Shown in pieces: positions 8,011 to 15,711 of a DNA stretch of 44,851 nt. Position 1 is the stretch's first letter; every line of letters starts with the position of its first letter. Position numbers and translations under genes: made by a program. The stretch spans positions 1 through 44,851 of the forward strand of contig SLRR01000191.1 of assembly GCA_007130865.1 (NCBI GenBank). The letters are read 5' to 3'. The DNA comes from Spirochaeta sp. Its GTDB lineage: Bacteria > Spirochaetota > Spirochaetia > DSM-27196 > Alkalispirochaetaceae. The notes beneath the pieces were generated by a model. That model saw only the letters and a program-made list of their open reading frames with translations, was not told the origin of the DNA and ran no database searches.

Positions 8011-8859
8011 ATGACGATGACACGATCACAGCGGCGCACGACGCACCGCGTTGCCTCCGGACTCATCCTGCTGGTGGTAGCACTCTGGAGCCTGGCACCG
8101 CTCGCGTGGATCGGGCTCACCTCGATCAAGCCGCAGGGGACGGAGTACCGCATACCCGTAGAGTACTGGCCGGACGAGCCGACGCTGGAGAACTATCGTG
8201 TCGTTCTGGGGGAGCGGTTCCGGATACAGCGTTCGGTCTTCAACAGCGTCGTGGTCTCCTCCGGAGCGGTAGCGGGGACGCTTCTACTATCCACCCTCTC
8301 GGCGTACGCGATCGCCAGGATGCGCTTCCGGTTCCGCTTCCATTCGCTCTACGCGATGCAGATCGCCGGTATGATCCCCCCGATCGTCGTGATCGCTCCT
8401 ACCTTTGTGCTCTTACGATCGCTGGGCCTGATCCGGACCTACTGGGCGATGATCCTGCCCAACATGGTGTACGCCGTGCCGCTCTCGTCGTTTCTGATCG
8501 CGAGTTATTTCTCCAACGTTCCCTTTGAGTTGGAGGACGCGGCCCGGATCGACGGCGCCGGTACGCTGCGGACGATCTTCCACGTGGTGTTTCCCGTGGC
8601 CGCCCCGGGCATGTTCTCTGCCGGGGTCCTGGCGTTTCTCGGATCCTGGGGGGAGTTCATGCTGGCCAACACCGTCTCGATCGGTTCCGCCCGCGTAGAG
8701 ACGGTGCCGGTAGCGGTACTGAGTCTCAGCCGTGCTTTTGAGTTGCAGTGGAGCTGGGTCGCCGCGGGGACGGTGGTTACGCTCGTGCCGGTGATTCTCG
8801 CGGTACTGGTGTTCCAGCGGACGATCGTGGACGGGCTGACCGCGGGTTCGCTGCGGTAG
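8011..8859 (+). CDS. Sugar ABC transporter permease (MalG/UgpE type)
   Basis: This is a 282-residue permease with six predicted membrane segments. The MalG-type EAA loop is FELEDAARIDGAGTLRTIFHVVFPVAAPG (about 170-198) and the N-terminus has the typical TSIKPQGTEY segment. GGGAGTAGGG immediately precedes the ATG, which is 2 bp after the preceding stop. It completes a binder-permease-permease operon. No ATPase gene follows; the next gene converges. The system therefore probably borrows an MsmK/UgpC-like ATPase encoded elsewhere, as is common for this class. Confidence 0.9.
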   Translation: MTMTRSQRRTTHRVASGLILLVVALWSLAPLAWIGLTSIKPQGTEYRIPVEYWPDEPTLENYRVVLGERFRIQRSVFNSVVVSSGAVAGTLLLSTLSAYAIARMRFRFRFHSLYAMQIAGMIPPIVVIAPTFVLLRSLGLIRTYWAMILPNMVYAVPLSSFLIASYFSNVPFELEDAARIDGAGTLRTIFHVVFPVAAPGMFSAGVLAFLGSWGEFMLANTVSIGSARVETVPVAVLSLSRAFELQWSWVAAGTVVTLVPVILAVLVFQRTIVDGLTAGSLR

Positions 8860-8867
8860 GTGGGCTT

Positions 8868-9578
8868 TCACTCGGCGCGGGATCCCTGTGCCACAAACTC
8901 CATCTCCAGGTCCAGGCTCTCCTCGACGCTTGCTACGATCGAGTCTCCCCCCACGTAGGGTATCGTGATATCCAGTTCTTCCCAGGTGATCGTGGTCCGG
9001 GCAAGGCCGGCGATCTCCTCTTCTGTAAGCACCCGGATCTCCATCGCGAACGTCGTATCAGTGGTGACGTCGCGTACCGTGAGATCCCCGGTTACCTCCA
9101 GGTCCAGCGTATCTCCCACGGCGATAACCTCGGGAATCCCCGCGATCGAGGTGGGACGGAACGTGGAGAATTCGTACTCGTCCCGGGCGGATTCCAGAAT
9201 CATCGTGCGGATCGTACGGTCCCGGACCTCGTCGTCGGTGCGGATACTCCGGACGTTGATCACGAACTCGCCGATCTCCACCTCCGCCGGGTCAAACTGG
9301 AGCGCGATCGACCCGGCGATCTCGCTGGTCACGCCCACTACCGTGTTGGGCCGGCCCCGGAGAACCTCGTCGATCAGGAACCTCGCCTCGGACCGGCTGC
9401 TGTCAACGTCGTAGGTCACGGACAAGGGGCTTTCCGACTCTACCCGCACAGCTTCTACTTCCCGGGACGGCTCGCCGCTGCCGCCGGCAAACCAGATATA
9501 CCCGAGAAAACCAGCGGCGAGCACCACCACGGCGCCGACAACTGCCAATCCTCCACGAACGATACGGGAAATACTCAT
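8868..9578 (-). CDS. YceI-family membrane-anchored protein
   Basis: This 236-residue protein has an N-terminal membrane anchor (about residues 5-28), then a YceI-like lipocalin-type beta-barrel. Signatures are YDVDSSRSEARFLIDEVL near the start of the domain, IAGSIALQFDPAEVEIGEFVINV, DDEVRDRTIRTMIL, and a late TGDLTVRDVTTDTTFAMEIRV. YceI-fold proteins bind long isoprenoids or amphiphilic lipids and are usually periplasmic. That is suggestive beside a polyprenyl synthase/MenA operon, but ligand binding here is inferred. I start at ATG 9578; the frame stays open to 9665 but a promoter lies at 9586-9615 and would make the message leaderless at 9578. Only 8 bp separate its stop from the converging permease gene. 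Confidence 0.82.
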   Translation of the reverse strand: MSISRIVRGGLAVVGAVVVLAAGFLGYIWFAGGSGEPSREVEAVRVESESPLSVTYDVDSSRSEARFLIDEVLRGRPNTVVGVTSEIAGSIALQFDPAEVEIGEFVINVRSIRTDDEVRDRTIRTMILESARDEYEFSTFRPTSIAGIPEVIAVGDTLDLEVTGDLTVRDVTTDTTFAMEIRVLTEEEIAGLARTTITWEELDITIPYVGGDSIVASVEESLDLEMEFVAQGSRAE

Positions 9579-9585
9579 GGATAAA

Positions 9586-9615
9586 ACAATAGATACGTCC
9601 GTGGGTAATCGGCAA
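9586..9615 (-). promoter_or_regulatory. Promoter of the YceI-family gene
   Basis: On the minus strand: TTGCCG (9615-9610), an 18-bp spacer, TATTGT (9591-9586), then 7 nt to ATG 9578. It sits inside the 61-bp gap after the polyprenyl synthase gene, so the YceI gene can be transcribed separately from that operon. No Shine-Dalgarno site is seen. Confidence 0.4.
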
Positions 9616-9639
9616 GTGAATCGTGAGCAATGCGCGAGA

Positions 9640-10686
9640 TCAGAGATCGAGGATTTCCCGAGCACGCCGGAGCAGGTCTTCCCGACGACGTGCGGGTAGC
9701 GAAAGCGCCCGAGCGGCTCGTTCCGCCTCGGTCCGGAGGGCTGTGATACGTTCTTCTATATCCCGGGAAAGGCTCGTCGGATCGATAACCTCGCGCAGGC
9801 GCGCGATCATGTCTGCCGGACTCCCGGTGGTACTCGGTACGGAATCGGGTACGGGATGACCTGTGGCGTGCAGCCACGTAACGGCAAGGTTCAGTTCCCA
9901 CCGCGGAAACGGACGGCGTTCTTCGGGCGAGCGCAGCGCCGCGAGCAGGTCGGTGCAATCGTCGCGGAGCTGGTACGCACGACCCAGGGGCAGCGCCACC
10001 CTGGTGAGTAGCGCGAGCTCCTCGGGACTCGCGGGGATGGTCGCATCGGGACTGCTTCCGGCGGCGAAAGCGCCGATCCGCAGCGGCGCCGCCACGGTAT
10101 ACCACCCGGTTTTCTCATCGTACAACCGGTACAGATCGTCAAAGCCGATCGGGTGGTCCGGGGTTAACGGCAGGTAGTGCATATCCCGGTACTGGCCGAG
10201 AATCGTCCGGACCGAGATCGCGCGCACCTCCCCGAGGATCGTTCGATCCAGATCCCTGTCGACCACGGTGTGAGCCAGCAGGCCGGCGGCGATCGAATGA
10301 ACCAGGTCTCCCGCGAGTAACGCGGACGTGGTGCTTTCCTCCATACCGCTTGCACGTACCGGGCGGTCGCGGTCTATCACATCGTCATGAATGAGGGCAA
10401 AGATGTGAAGCAGCTCCGTCGCTGCCGCCAGTGCCACCAGCGCTCTCCCCGGAGACTCCGCGCCACGGACGCCGTACGCGCGGGCGGTCGCTTCCAGGAG
10501 CAGCGGTCGCACGTAACTTGCCGGTCTCGAGAGGTAGCGTTCGATCACGGCGCGCACGGGGTGACCCGTGACCTCGCCGTGGGATGAGTCGGTGGACGCG
10601 GCAAACGCCTCGGTAGTTGCATCGGTAAACGCGTCGCGGATCGCCCGGCGCATACGAGCCGCTACGGCATCGGTAAACGAACTCAT
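9640..10686 (-). CDS. Polyprenyl diphosphate synthase (trans-type)
   Basis: This is a 348-residue all-helical isoprenyl synthase. The first aspartate-rich motif is D101-DVI-D105 in ALIHDDVIDRDRPVR and the second is DDCTD in YQLRDDCTDLL; both bind the Mg2+-diphosphate. The usual GGKRxRP block is degenerate (ASYVRP), so one substrate-binding lysine appears to be missing. The enzyme adds isopentenyl units to an allylic diphosphate; chain length is not predictable here. The start is ATG 10686, overlapping the MenA-like gene as ATGA; the open frame runs much further upstream but only inside that gene. It is the last gene of the NDH-2/MenA/synthase operon, so it probably supplies the side chain for the quinone. 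Confidence 0.85.
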   Translation of the reverse strand: MSSFTDAVAARMRRAIRDAFTDATTEAFAASTDSSHGEVTGHPVRAVIERYLSRPASYVRPLLLEATARAYGVRGAESPGRALVALAAATELLHIFALIHDDVIDRDRPVRASGMEESTTSALLAGDLVHSIAAGLLAHTVVDRDLDRTILGEVRAISVRTILGQYRDMHYLPLTPDHPIGFDDLYRLYDEKTGWYTVAAPLRIGAFAAGSSPDATIPASPEELALLTRVALPLGRAYQLRDDCTDLLAALRSPEERRPFPRWELNLAVTWLHATGHPVPDSVPSTTGSPADMIARLREVIDPTSLSRDIEERITALRTEAERAARALSLPARRREDLLRRAREILDL

Positions 10687-11606
10687 CCCGTGAACACCCT
10701 TGAGATCAACACACCGGCACTGTACAGCACGCCAAAGAGCAGGTGAACCCGGGCGCAGCGCACCGGCAGGTCCGCCGATAGGTTTGACGGTAGGTTTGCC
10801 GGGGTTGGACCCACCGGTGAGCGCAGTACATCCCGGGCAAGCGACCATGCCACCGGCAGTGACGCCAGGCTGATCAGCACAGTCGGGGGGAGAGTGCCGG
10901 TTGTGACCAGTCCGATTACGCCGCCATACCCCGCGGCGAGCAGGAAAACGAAGTACATCCTGCTCCCCCGGAATCCCAGAAGACCGGCGACCGTGCTGAT
11001 CCCCGCGGAGTGGTCCGTCGCGTGATCGCGCATATTGTTGCCGTGGAGAATGGAGGTTACGAAGAACGCTACCGGCAGCGAAGCGACCGCAGGACGCGCG
11101 CTCGCCGCACCGGTAAATGTCCAGTACGACATGAACACCAGGACCGGACCGGTCAGCAGAAAGACGGTGATATCGCCCAGAGCGTGGTACTTCAGGCTGA
11201 ACCGACGGCCGGTGTAGAAGTACGCGCCCAGAGCGCTCGCGATTCCCACCAGGAAGTAAAGGGGACCGCGCCACAGCGAGAGGGTTCCTCCCAGGAGGAG
11301 CGCAAGCAGTACATAGACGTGTCCCGAGGTGATCATGAACCGGGGCGAGACGATCCCGCGGGGGATCACGTGGGTCGGATCGGAGTCATCCGGCGTGTCG
11401 ATTCCCAGGGCATGATCGTAGTAGTCGTTGAGAACGTTTGTACCGGCGTGCAGGAGCAGCGCGGCTACGGTAAAGAGCGGCACCGTCCACCATACGATCC
11501 GGTGCGTTCCCTCGATCGCCAGGGCGAGGGCCAGAATTATCGGTACGGCGGAGGCTGTAAAGGAATAGATGCGCAGGGAGAGTATCCACCGTCCGATACC
11601 GTTCAC
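10683..11606 (-). CDS. menA: MenA-like UbiA-family prenyltransferase
   Basis: This is a 307-residue integral membrane protein with about eight or nine hydrophobic segments. The two Mg2+/diphosphate motifs of the UbiA superfamily are present: N60-DYYD-HALGI-D70, and NNMRDHATDHSAGISTVAGLLG around 185-206. The NNMRD form is typical of MenA, which prenylates 1,4-dihydroxy-2-naphthoate. Start GTG 11606 was chosen because it follows the NDH-2 stop by 11 bp with AGGA nine bases upstream; the frame is open further but overlaps NDH-2. Upstream is a type-II NADH dehydrogenase and downstream a polyprenyl synthase, which supports menaquinone. The C-terminal segment near position 10780 carries a short repetitive N-L-P/S stretch. 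Confidence 0.8.
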   Translation of the reverse strand: MNGIGRWILSLRIYSFTASAVPIILALALAIEGTHRIVWWTVPLFTVAALLLHAGTNVLNDYYDHALGIDTPDDSDPTHVIPRGIVSPRFMITSGHVYVLLALLLGGTLSLWRGPLYFLVGIASALGAYFYTGRRFSLKYHALGDITVFLLTGPVLVFMSYWTFTGAASARPAVASLPVAFFVTSILHGNNMRDHATDHSAGISTVAGLLGFRGSRMYFVFLLAAGYGGVIGLVTTGTLPPTVLISLASLPVAWSLARDVLRSPVGPTPANLPSNLSADLPVRCARVHLLFGVLYSAGVLISRVFTG

Positions 11607-11617
11607 GAGTTCGTTTC

Positions 11618-12814
11618 CTAACCGTGTTCCGCCGGGTCCCGCGGTGTTGCCGGTACGATCGGATACGGCCTGCGACGGAGACAGAGCGCGGTTGCGAAGA
11701 AGGGAAGTCCCCGACCGCCGCCGAAGTGTCGGTATCCGCACATGAAGTAGTGCATACGCAGGCCCGGACCGCCTCCCACCGGCACGGTGCCGAAGATGCG
11801 GCCCGCGCTGGTGTGCACGATCGGCAGCACCCATCCGAGATCAACGGGGACAAACCGTTTCTGCGGTTTGCCCGCCAGGTAACGGGCAACGTTCTTTCCG
11901 GCGCGGTGCCCCGAGTAATAGGCAAAGTTGACCGCCCGTCTCAGGTCACGGCCGTTCCGGTGAAGTGCCGCCGCGTCTCCCGCCACGTACACCTCGGGAT
12001 ACCCGGGCACGCGCAGGGTGTCTTCCGTCCGCACGCGGCCGTCGGCGGAGCGGGAGATCTCGCCGGAGAACGCCACGGTGGAAGCGCGCATCCCCGCGGC
12101 CCATATCACCAGGGGATTCTTCAGCGCCGTGCCGTCACTGAGGAACAGAGTGGAATCACGGACGCCCTCCCTATCACGCACGCCCTGCAGTGACACACCC
12201 GGTCGTACGTCGATCTCCCGGGCCGAGAGGTACGTCAGAACCCTCGAGCGTTGACGCTCCTTGAGCATCGGCAGGATCTCCGGTGCGGCATCCACCACAG
12301 TGATGCGGACCGCGTGATCGCCTGTACCGTGTCGAATCGCCGCGGCGGTTTCCAGCCCGGTATACCCGGCACCCACTACGGCGATATCAAACGCGTCTTC
12401 TCCGAGGCGGTTTTGAACGGCCCGGCGAAGCTCCATAGTGCTCTCCAGGGAGTGCACGGAGTGAACCGAAAACTCCGAGAGGAACTGCGGCGCCGGCGCG
12501 GGTTCCGAGCCCAGGGCGACCACCAGAGCGTCGTAGCGGTACGTGTCACCGGCGCCGGTCACGGTCCGCGCGTTCAGGTCCACGGAGCGCACCGTGTCCC
12601 GGGTCAGTTCCACGTCCTCCGGGAGGATGTCCCCGAGAGGTCGCCGGAGTTGCTCCGGAGTAAATCTCCCGGCGAGTACGTCCGGCAGGGCCGGGACCAT
12701 CGTGGCGTCACCGGTTTGGCTGACCATCCTGACCTGCGCGTCTCTGGTGCCGCGCAACGCGCGGGCTGCCTGGATGCCGGCAAAGCCACCGCCCAGAACG
12801 AGAATCTTTTTCAT
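11618..12814 (-). CDS. ndh: Type-II NADH:quinone oxidoreductase-like flavoprotein (NDH-2 family)
   Basis: This 398-residue protein has two Rossmann dinucleotide sites. An FAD site is at the N-terminus (VLGGGFAGIQAARAL, residues 5-20) and an NAD(P)H site is near 149 (IAVVGAGYTGLETAAA). VIWAAGMRAS near 245 and YPEVYVAGDAAAL near 280 are typical of the pyridine-nucleotide disulfide/NDH-2 fold. No redox CxxxxC is present, which excludes a disulfide reductase. NDH-2 enzymes are peripheral membrane proteins that pass electrons from NADH to quinone without pumping protons. The next two genes make a prenyl chain and attach it to a naphthoquinone head, so enzyme and acceptor are encoded together. It has the ATG start, an AT-rich upstream and no clear Shine-Dalgarno sequence. 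Confidence 0.83.
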   Translation of the reverse strand: MKKILVLGGGFAGIQAARALRGTRDAQVRMVSQTGDATMVPALPDVLAGRFTPEQLRRPLGDILPEDVELTRDTVRSVDLNARTVTGAGDTYRYDALVVALGSEPAPAPQFLSEFSVHSVHSLESTMELRRAVQNRLGEDAFDIAVVGAGYTGLETAAAIRHGTGDHAVRITVVDAAPEILPMLKERQRSRVLTYLSAREIDVRPGVSLQGVRDREGVRDSTLFLSDGTALKNPLVIWAAGMRASTVAFSGEISRSADGRVRTEDTLRVPGYPEVYVAGDAAALHRNGRDLRRAVNFAYYSGHRAGKNVARYLAGKPQKRFVPVDLGWVLPIVHTSAGRIFGTVPVGGGPGLRMHYFMCGYRHFGGGRGLPFFATALCLRRRPYPIVPATPRDPAEHG

Positions 12815-12867
12815 ATATAATCGTTAAAATGCGCTTCTCTCCGGAGCAGAGTCAAGAAAGCAGCCTG

Positions 12868-12897
12868 TTGAGTAAATACCGTCCGGGTCGGTATCCT
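12868..12897 (+). promoter_or_regulatory. Promoter with overlapping palindrome upstream of the second sulfatase
   Basis: TTGAGT (12868-12873), an 18-bp spacer and TATCCT (12892-12897) lie 11 nt before ATG 12909. The inverted repeat ATACCG-N7-CGGTAT (12876-12894) covers the spacer and the start of the -10 box, which is where a repressor would bind. The predicted leader is about 4 nt. Confidence 0.4.
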
Positions 12898-12908
12898 CGG
12901 TAACTACT

Positions 12909-14627
12909 ATGCGGGTGCTGACGTCACTGCCGGTCTGCCTGGGGGTGCTGGTGCTGTTCAACGTTCCGGTTTCTCTTCACCGCTGGGCCGCCACGGGTGA
13001 TATCCGTCTGCTCCTGGTTCCGGCGGTGGAGAGCGTGATCCTGGTGTGGATTCTCTTTCTTATCTTGCGCGGACCCTCCTTGGGGCGCCCCCGACGTCGC
13101 AGGCAGGTTGGGGTCGGGACTCTGCTCGGGGTCTTTGCGGGTCTCAGCGGGGCGGAGGCGTTCTTTCAATACTACTATGCGCGGTCCTTCTCCCTGCGCG
13201 GCGATCTTCCCATGGTGCGGGGTGCTTTGCTGCTGTTTTTTGGTGAGATCGGACCGGTCGTCTACGTGCTGGGGCCGCTCACGATCATCCTGATCCTGGT
13301 TATCCTGGCAAGCGCGGGATCGCTGCTGACCGCCGCGGCGTCCGCGATTCTCTCCCGCATCAAACCGGGTTATCCCGCGATTCTGGGAATGACGCTGATC
13401 GCGCTGGTCCCGACGGCGGCTCTGGGACCTCCTTCCTCCATCACGGTAGCCACCGTGCGCGCGACACTCCGCGCGGGCACTACGGAACTGGTGGACCTCG
13501 GACTGGACGCGGAGCCCGACGGTACAGGACTCGACGGCGTCTATGCGGAGGATCGCAGGGGCGAGGAACACTATCCGGAGCGCTATCCCGTCGAGACCAC
13601 AGAGGTGGATGCGCCGGAAGCGTCGCGCTACCGGCTACCGGGTTTACGCGACCGGGATATTCACGTATTCGTGATCGAAGCGTACGGATATGCTTCCACG
13701 TACCGGCCGGAACTCACGGAACACCTGGATCCGTACCGCTATCGCCTGGAGGAAGCCCTGCAGTCGGCGGGCTACGATATCGTCACACAGTACCTGCAGT
13801 CTCCCGTGGCCGGAGGGTATTCCTGGCTCGCGGACGCCACTTTTCTCACCGGCCAATGGATAAACTCGCAGGAACGGTTCCTCCAGTTGTACGACGCCCA
13901 GGTGCCGTCCCTGGGCGGCATGCTCCACGACGCCGGGTATTACACGTTCACGGTACGACCGGGAACGGTTCACGAGCCGTGGCCGGAGGGGTGGGATCTC
14001 TTCCGTTTTGAGGAGTCGATGATCGCCTACGGTGGCGGATTCGCGTATCGGGGACCACGCTTCTCCTACGTTTCCGTTCCGGACCAGTACGCGATCTGGA
14101 AAGGACACCAGCGGGTGCAGGAGCTCACCGCAGCGGGGAGTGCCGCCTCCGAACAGCCCCTCTTTGTTCACTACCAGCTCGTGAGCAGCCATACGCCGTT
14201 TAACCGGATACCGCCGTTCATCGAGCGCTGGGAGGATCTGGACGGCGGAGAGATTTACAACGAACGGGCGGGCGAAATCCAGTACTTTGACAACACCTGG
14301 ACCGGTGGGACGGAGTTGATCGAGGGATACACCGCGTCCATTCAGTACGTGTTCACCGTCCTGACCGACTACGTGGAGCGCGTCATGGAACACAGCAGGG
14401 ATCCGATCATCGTTATCTTTGGCGACCACGAACCGCAGCGCCCGATCCGGTCGGCGCAATCGGTTCTCTCAGTGCCCGTCCACGTGGCGAGCCGTGATGG
14501 ACAGCTACTGCGTTGTCTCGGTGAACACGGGTACGACGCCGGGATCAACCCCGACCAGCCGCCTCCCCATGACCGGCTGAGCACCTTTTTCCCCACGCTG
14601 ATGGATGTGGCGCAGACCTGCAACTGA
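12909..14627 (+). CDS. Membrane sulfatase/LTA-synthase-like transferase, second copy
   Basis: This is a 572-residue protein with about four N-terminal membrane segments (within residues 5-190) and an extracytoplasmic alkaline-phosphatase/sulfatase-fold domain from about 245. Landmarks are DIHVFVIEAYGYAS (metal site), GGYSWLADATFLTGQ (candidate Ser nucleophile), LVSSHTPF and VIFGDHEPQRP near 500. It is more distant from LtaS than the gene at 179-2062: the NGSFDADF-type block and the FHxN block are not recognisable. The acceptor and even the type of transfer (phosphoglycerol, phosphoethanolamine or hydrolysis) cannot be decided. It is divergent from the NDH-2 operon. The stop codon lies in a three-copy tandem repeat. 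Confidence 0.75.
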   Translation: MRVLTSLPVCLGVLVLFNVPVSLHRWAATGDIRLLLVPAVESVILVWILFLILRGPSLGRPRRRRQVGVGTLLGVFAGLSGAEAFFQYYYARSFSLRGDLPMVRGALLLFFGEIGPVVYVLGPLTIILILVILASAGSLLTAAASAILSRIKPGYPAILGMTLIALVPTAALGPPSSITVATVRATLRAGTTELVDLGLDAEPDGTGLDGVYAEDRRGEEHYPERYPVETTEVDAPEASRYRLPGLRDRDIHVFVIEAYGYASTYRPELTEHLDPYRYRLEEALQSAGYDIVTQYLQSPVAGGYSWLADATFLTGQWINSQERFLQLYDAQVPSLGGMLHDAGYYTFTVRPGTVHEPWPEGWDLFRFEESMIAYGGGFAYRGPRFSYVSVPDQYAIWKGHQRVQELTAAGSAASEQPLFVHYQLVSSHTPFNRIPPFIERWEDLDGGEIYNERAGEIQYFDNTWTGGTELIEGYTASIQYVFTVLTDYVERVMEHSRDPIIVIFGDHEPQRPIRSAQSVLSVPVHVASRDGQLLRCLGEHGYDAGINPDQPPPHDRLSTFFPTLMDVAQTCN

Positions 14628-14664
14628 GCGCAGGGCTGCCAACTGAGCGCAGACCTGCAACTGA
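14610..14664. repeat. Three tandem 18-19 bp repeats copying a gene end and stop codon
   Basis: Copies are at 14610-14627, 14628-14646 and 14647-14664; the first and third are identical and the middle one has two substitutions and one inserted base. Each copy ends in TGA. The first is the real end of the sulfatase gene, so the stop codon and last five codons have been copied twice downstream, up to the converging methyltransferase. Confidence 0.85.
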
Positions 14665-14672
14665 GCGTCGCG

Positions 14673-15635
14673 CTAGTGCTCCCGTACAAGTACGATCATC
14701 GCGTAACGCACCAGTCGCCGGCGGATCAATCGCTGCAGCGCGGCGCCGCCCACCACGTTGGCCCACCAGGCTCTGTTCGTGCCGAAGACGCGTGCCGGAA
14801 TCGCCGCGCTCCGGGCGACGTAGTCCCGTAGACGGGTCGTCACGACGAACTCCGTGAGATCCACCGTACGGATCAGTCTCCATCCGTTCCGTTCCGCCAG
14901 CGCGGCTGTATTCCGGACGCTCTCAAACCCGTGGATACGCCAACCCCGCCGGAAGTCCCGCGCGAGTCGCCGGTTGAGCCTGCTGCGTTCCGGCGGACGG
15001 CTCCGGGCGGGCGGCGCGACGATTCTCTTCCGGTGGGGGCCTGCGTCCGGTGCCGGCTCTGATGTATCCCGGAGCAGCCGCTCCGTGGGAAAATCATCAC
15101 AGATCAGGAGAGCAGATCCCGGAACGGTGATTTCCTGGATGCTGCGGAACACCGCCGCCGGGTCGCCCGTGTGGGCGAACGATTCGATCATGTACGCTGC
15201 ATTCACCGTCCGACCGCGGGTCATCCGCCGCAGGTCCCCCGCATCGGTAAAGCTCCCTGTCACGACCCGGCATCCCGGGGGCATGCGGGCGGAAGCTATA
15301 GCGGTTTGCACGGGGCTAAGAGTGATTCCCGCTGCCTCGACCCCGGCTCGTTCGACGAGCCACTGCATCGTTGCACCCACGCCGCATCCGAGGTCCGCCA
15401 CGCGCGGGGAGGGCCGTAATTCGCGGGACGGTAAGACAGGCGGTACGATACCGAGCGTGGCCAACTGGTCGAGCAGTACCTGGTGTACCGCGTTGATCTC
15501 GCCCCGGGCGTTACCGGCTCCGGGCATACGCAGTGAGCGGTGCAGGCTGCCCGTGGCAGCGCCGGCGCCGCCGTACCGGAGGAACCGCCGCGTGTTGGCT
15601 TCGTAGTAATCCTGTACGTCCCGGGAGACGGTCAT
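14673..15635 (-). CDS. Class I SAM-dependent methyltransferase
   Basis: This 320-residue protein has a Rossmann methyltransferase core. Motif I is VADLGCGVGATM (79-90), an acidic/AGIT loop follows, then VNAAYMIESFAHTGD as motif II/post-motif II and GSALLICDDFP as motif III. The N-terminal segment (YYEANTRRFLRYGG...INAVHQVLLD) resembles the small-molecule group that includes geranyl-diphosphate C-methyltransferase and tocopherol methyltransferase, which suggests a lipid or isoprenoid acceptor; this is only a resemblance. It is divergent from a CDP-alcohol phosphatidyltransferase with the two promoters back to back in 76 bp. The start is ATG 15635 with a -10-like element 6 nt upstream and no Shine-Dalgarno site. 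Confidence 0.75.
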   Translation of the reverse strand: MTVSRDVQDYYEANTRRFLRYGGAGAATGSLHRSLRMPGAGNARGEINAVHQVLLDQLATLGIVPPVLPSRELRPSPRVADLGCGVGATMQWLVERAGVEAAGITLSPVQTAIASARMPPGCRVVTGSFTDAGDLRRMTRGRTVNAAYMIESFAHTGDPAAVFRSIQEITVPGSALLICDDFPTERLLRDTSEPAPDAGPHRKRIVAPPARSRPPERSRLNRRLARDFRRGWRIHGFESVRNTAALAERNGWRLIRTVDLTEFVVTTRLRDYVARSAAIPARVFGTNRAWWANVVGGAALQRLIRRRLVRYAMIVLVREH

Positions 15636-15641
15636 TCCCGT

Positions 15642-15671
15642 ATAGTGTTGGTTTCACCCCGGTTGTGTCGA
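15642..15671 (-). promoter_or_regulatory. Promoter of the methyltransferase gene
   Basis: On the minus strand: TCGACA (15671-15666), an 18-bp spacer, CACTAT (15647-15642), then 6 nt to ATG 15635. The -35 matches TTGACA in five of six positions. The predicted transcript is leaderless. Confidence 0.4.
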
Positions 15672-15699
15672 GGTGTTTTCTCTTTGGCGGATTATTCCG

Positions 15700-15705
15700 T
15701 ATCAT
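15700..15705 (+). promoter_or_regulatory. -10 element of the phosphatidyltransferase gene
   Basis: TATCAT ends exactly 6 nt before ATG 15712, so transcription should begin at the start codon. This decides the choice of 15712 over the upstream in-frame GTG at 15673. The -35 region is T-rich but not recognisable. Confidence 0.4.
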
Positions 15706-15711
15706 TACCCG

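Noticed and set aside
10687-11274. N-terminal extension of the polyprenyl synthase
   Set aside because: The extension lies wholly inside the MenA-like gene in another frame; ATGA overlap at 10686 explains the start.
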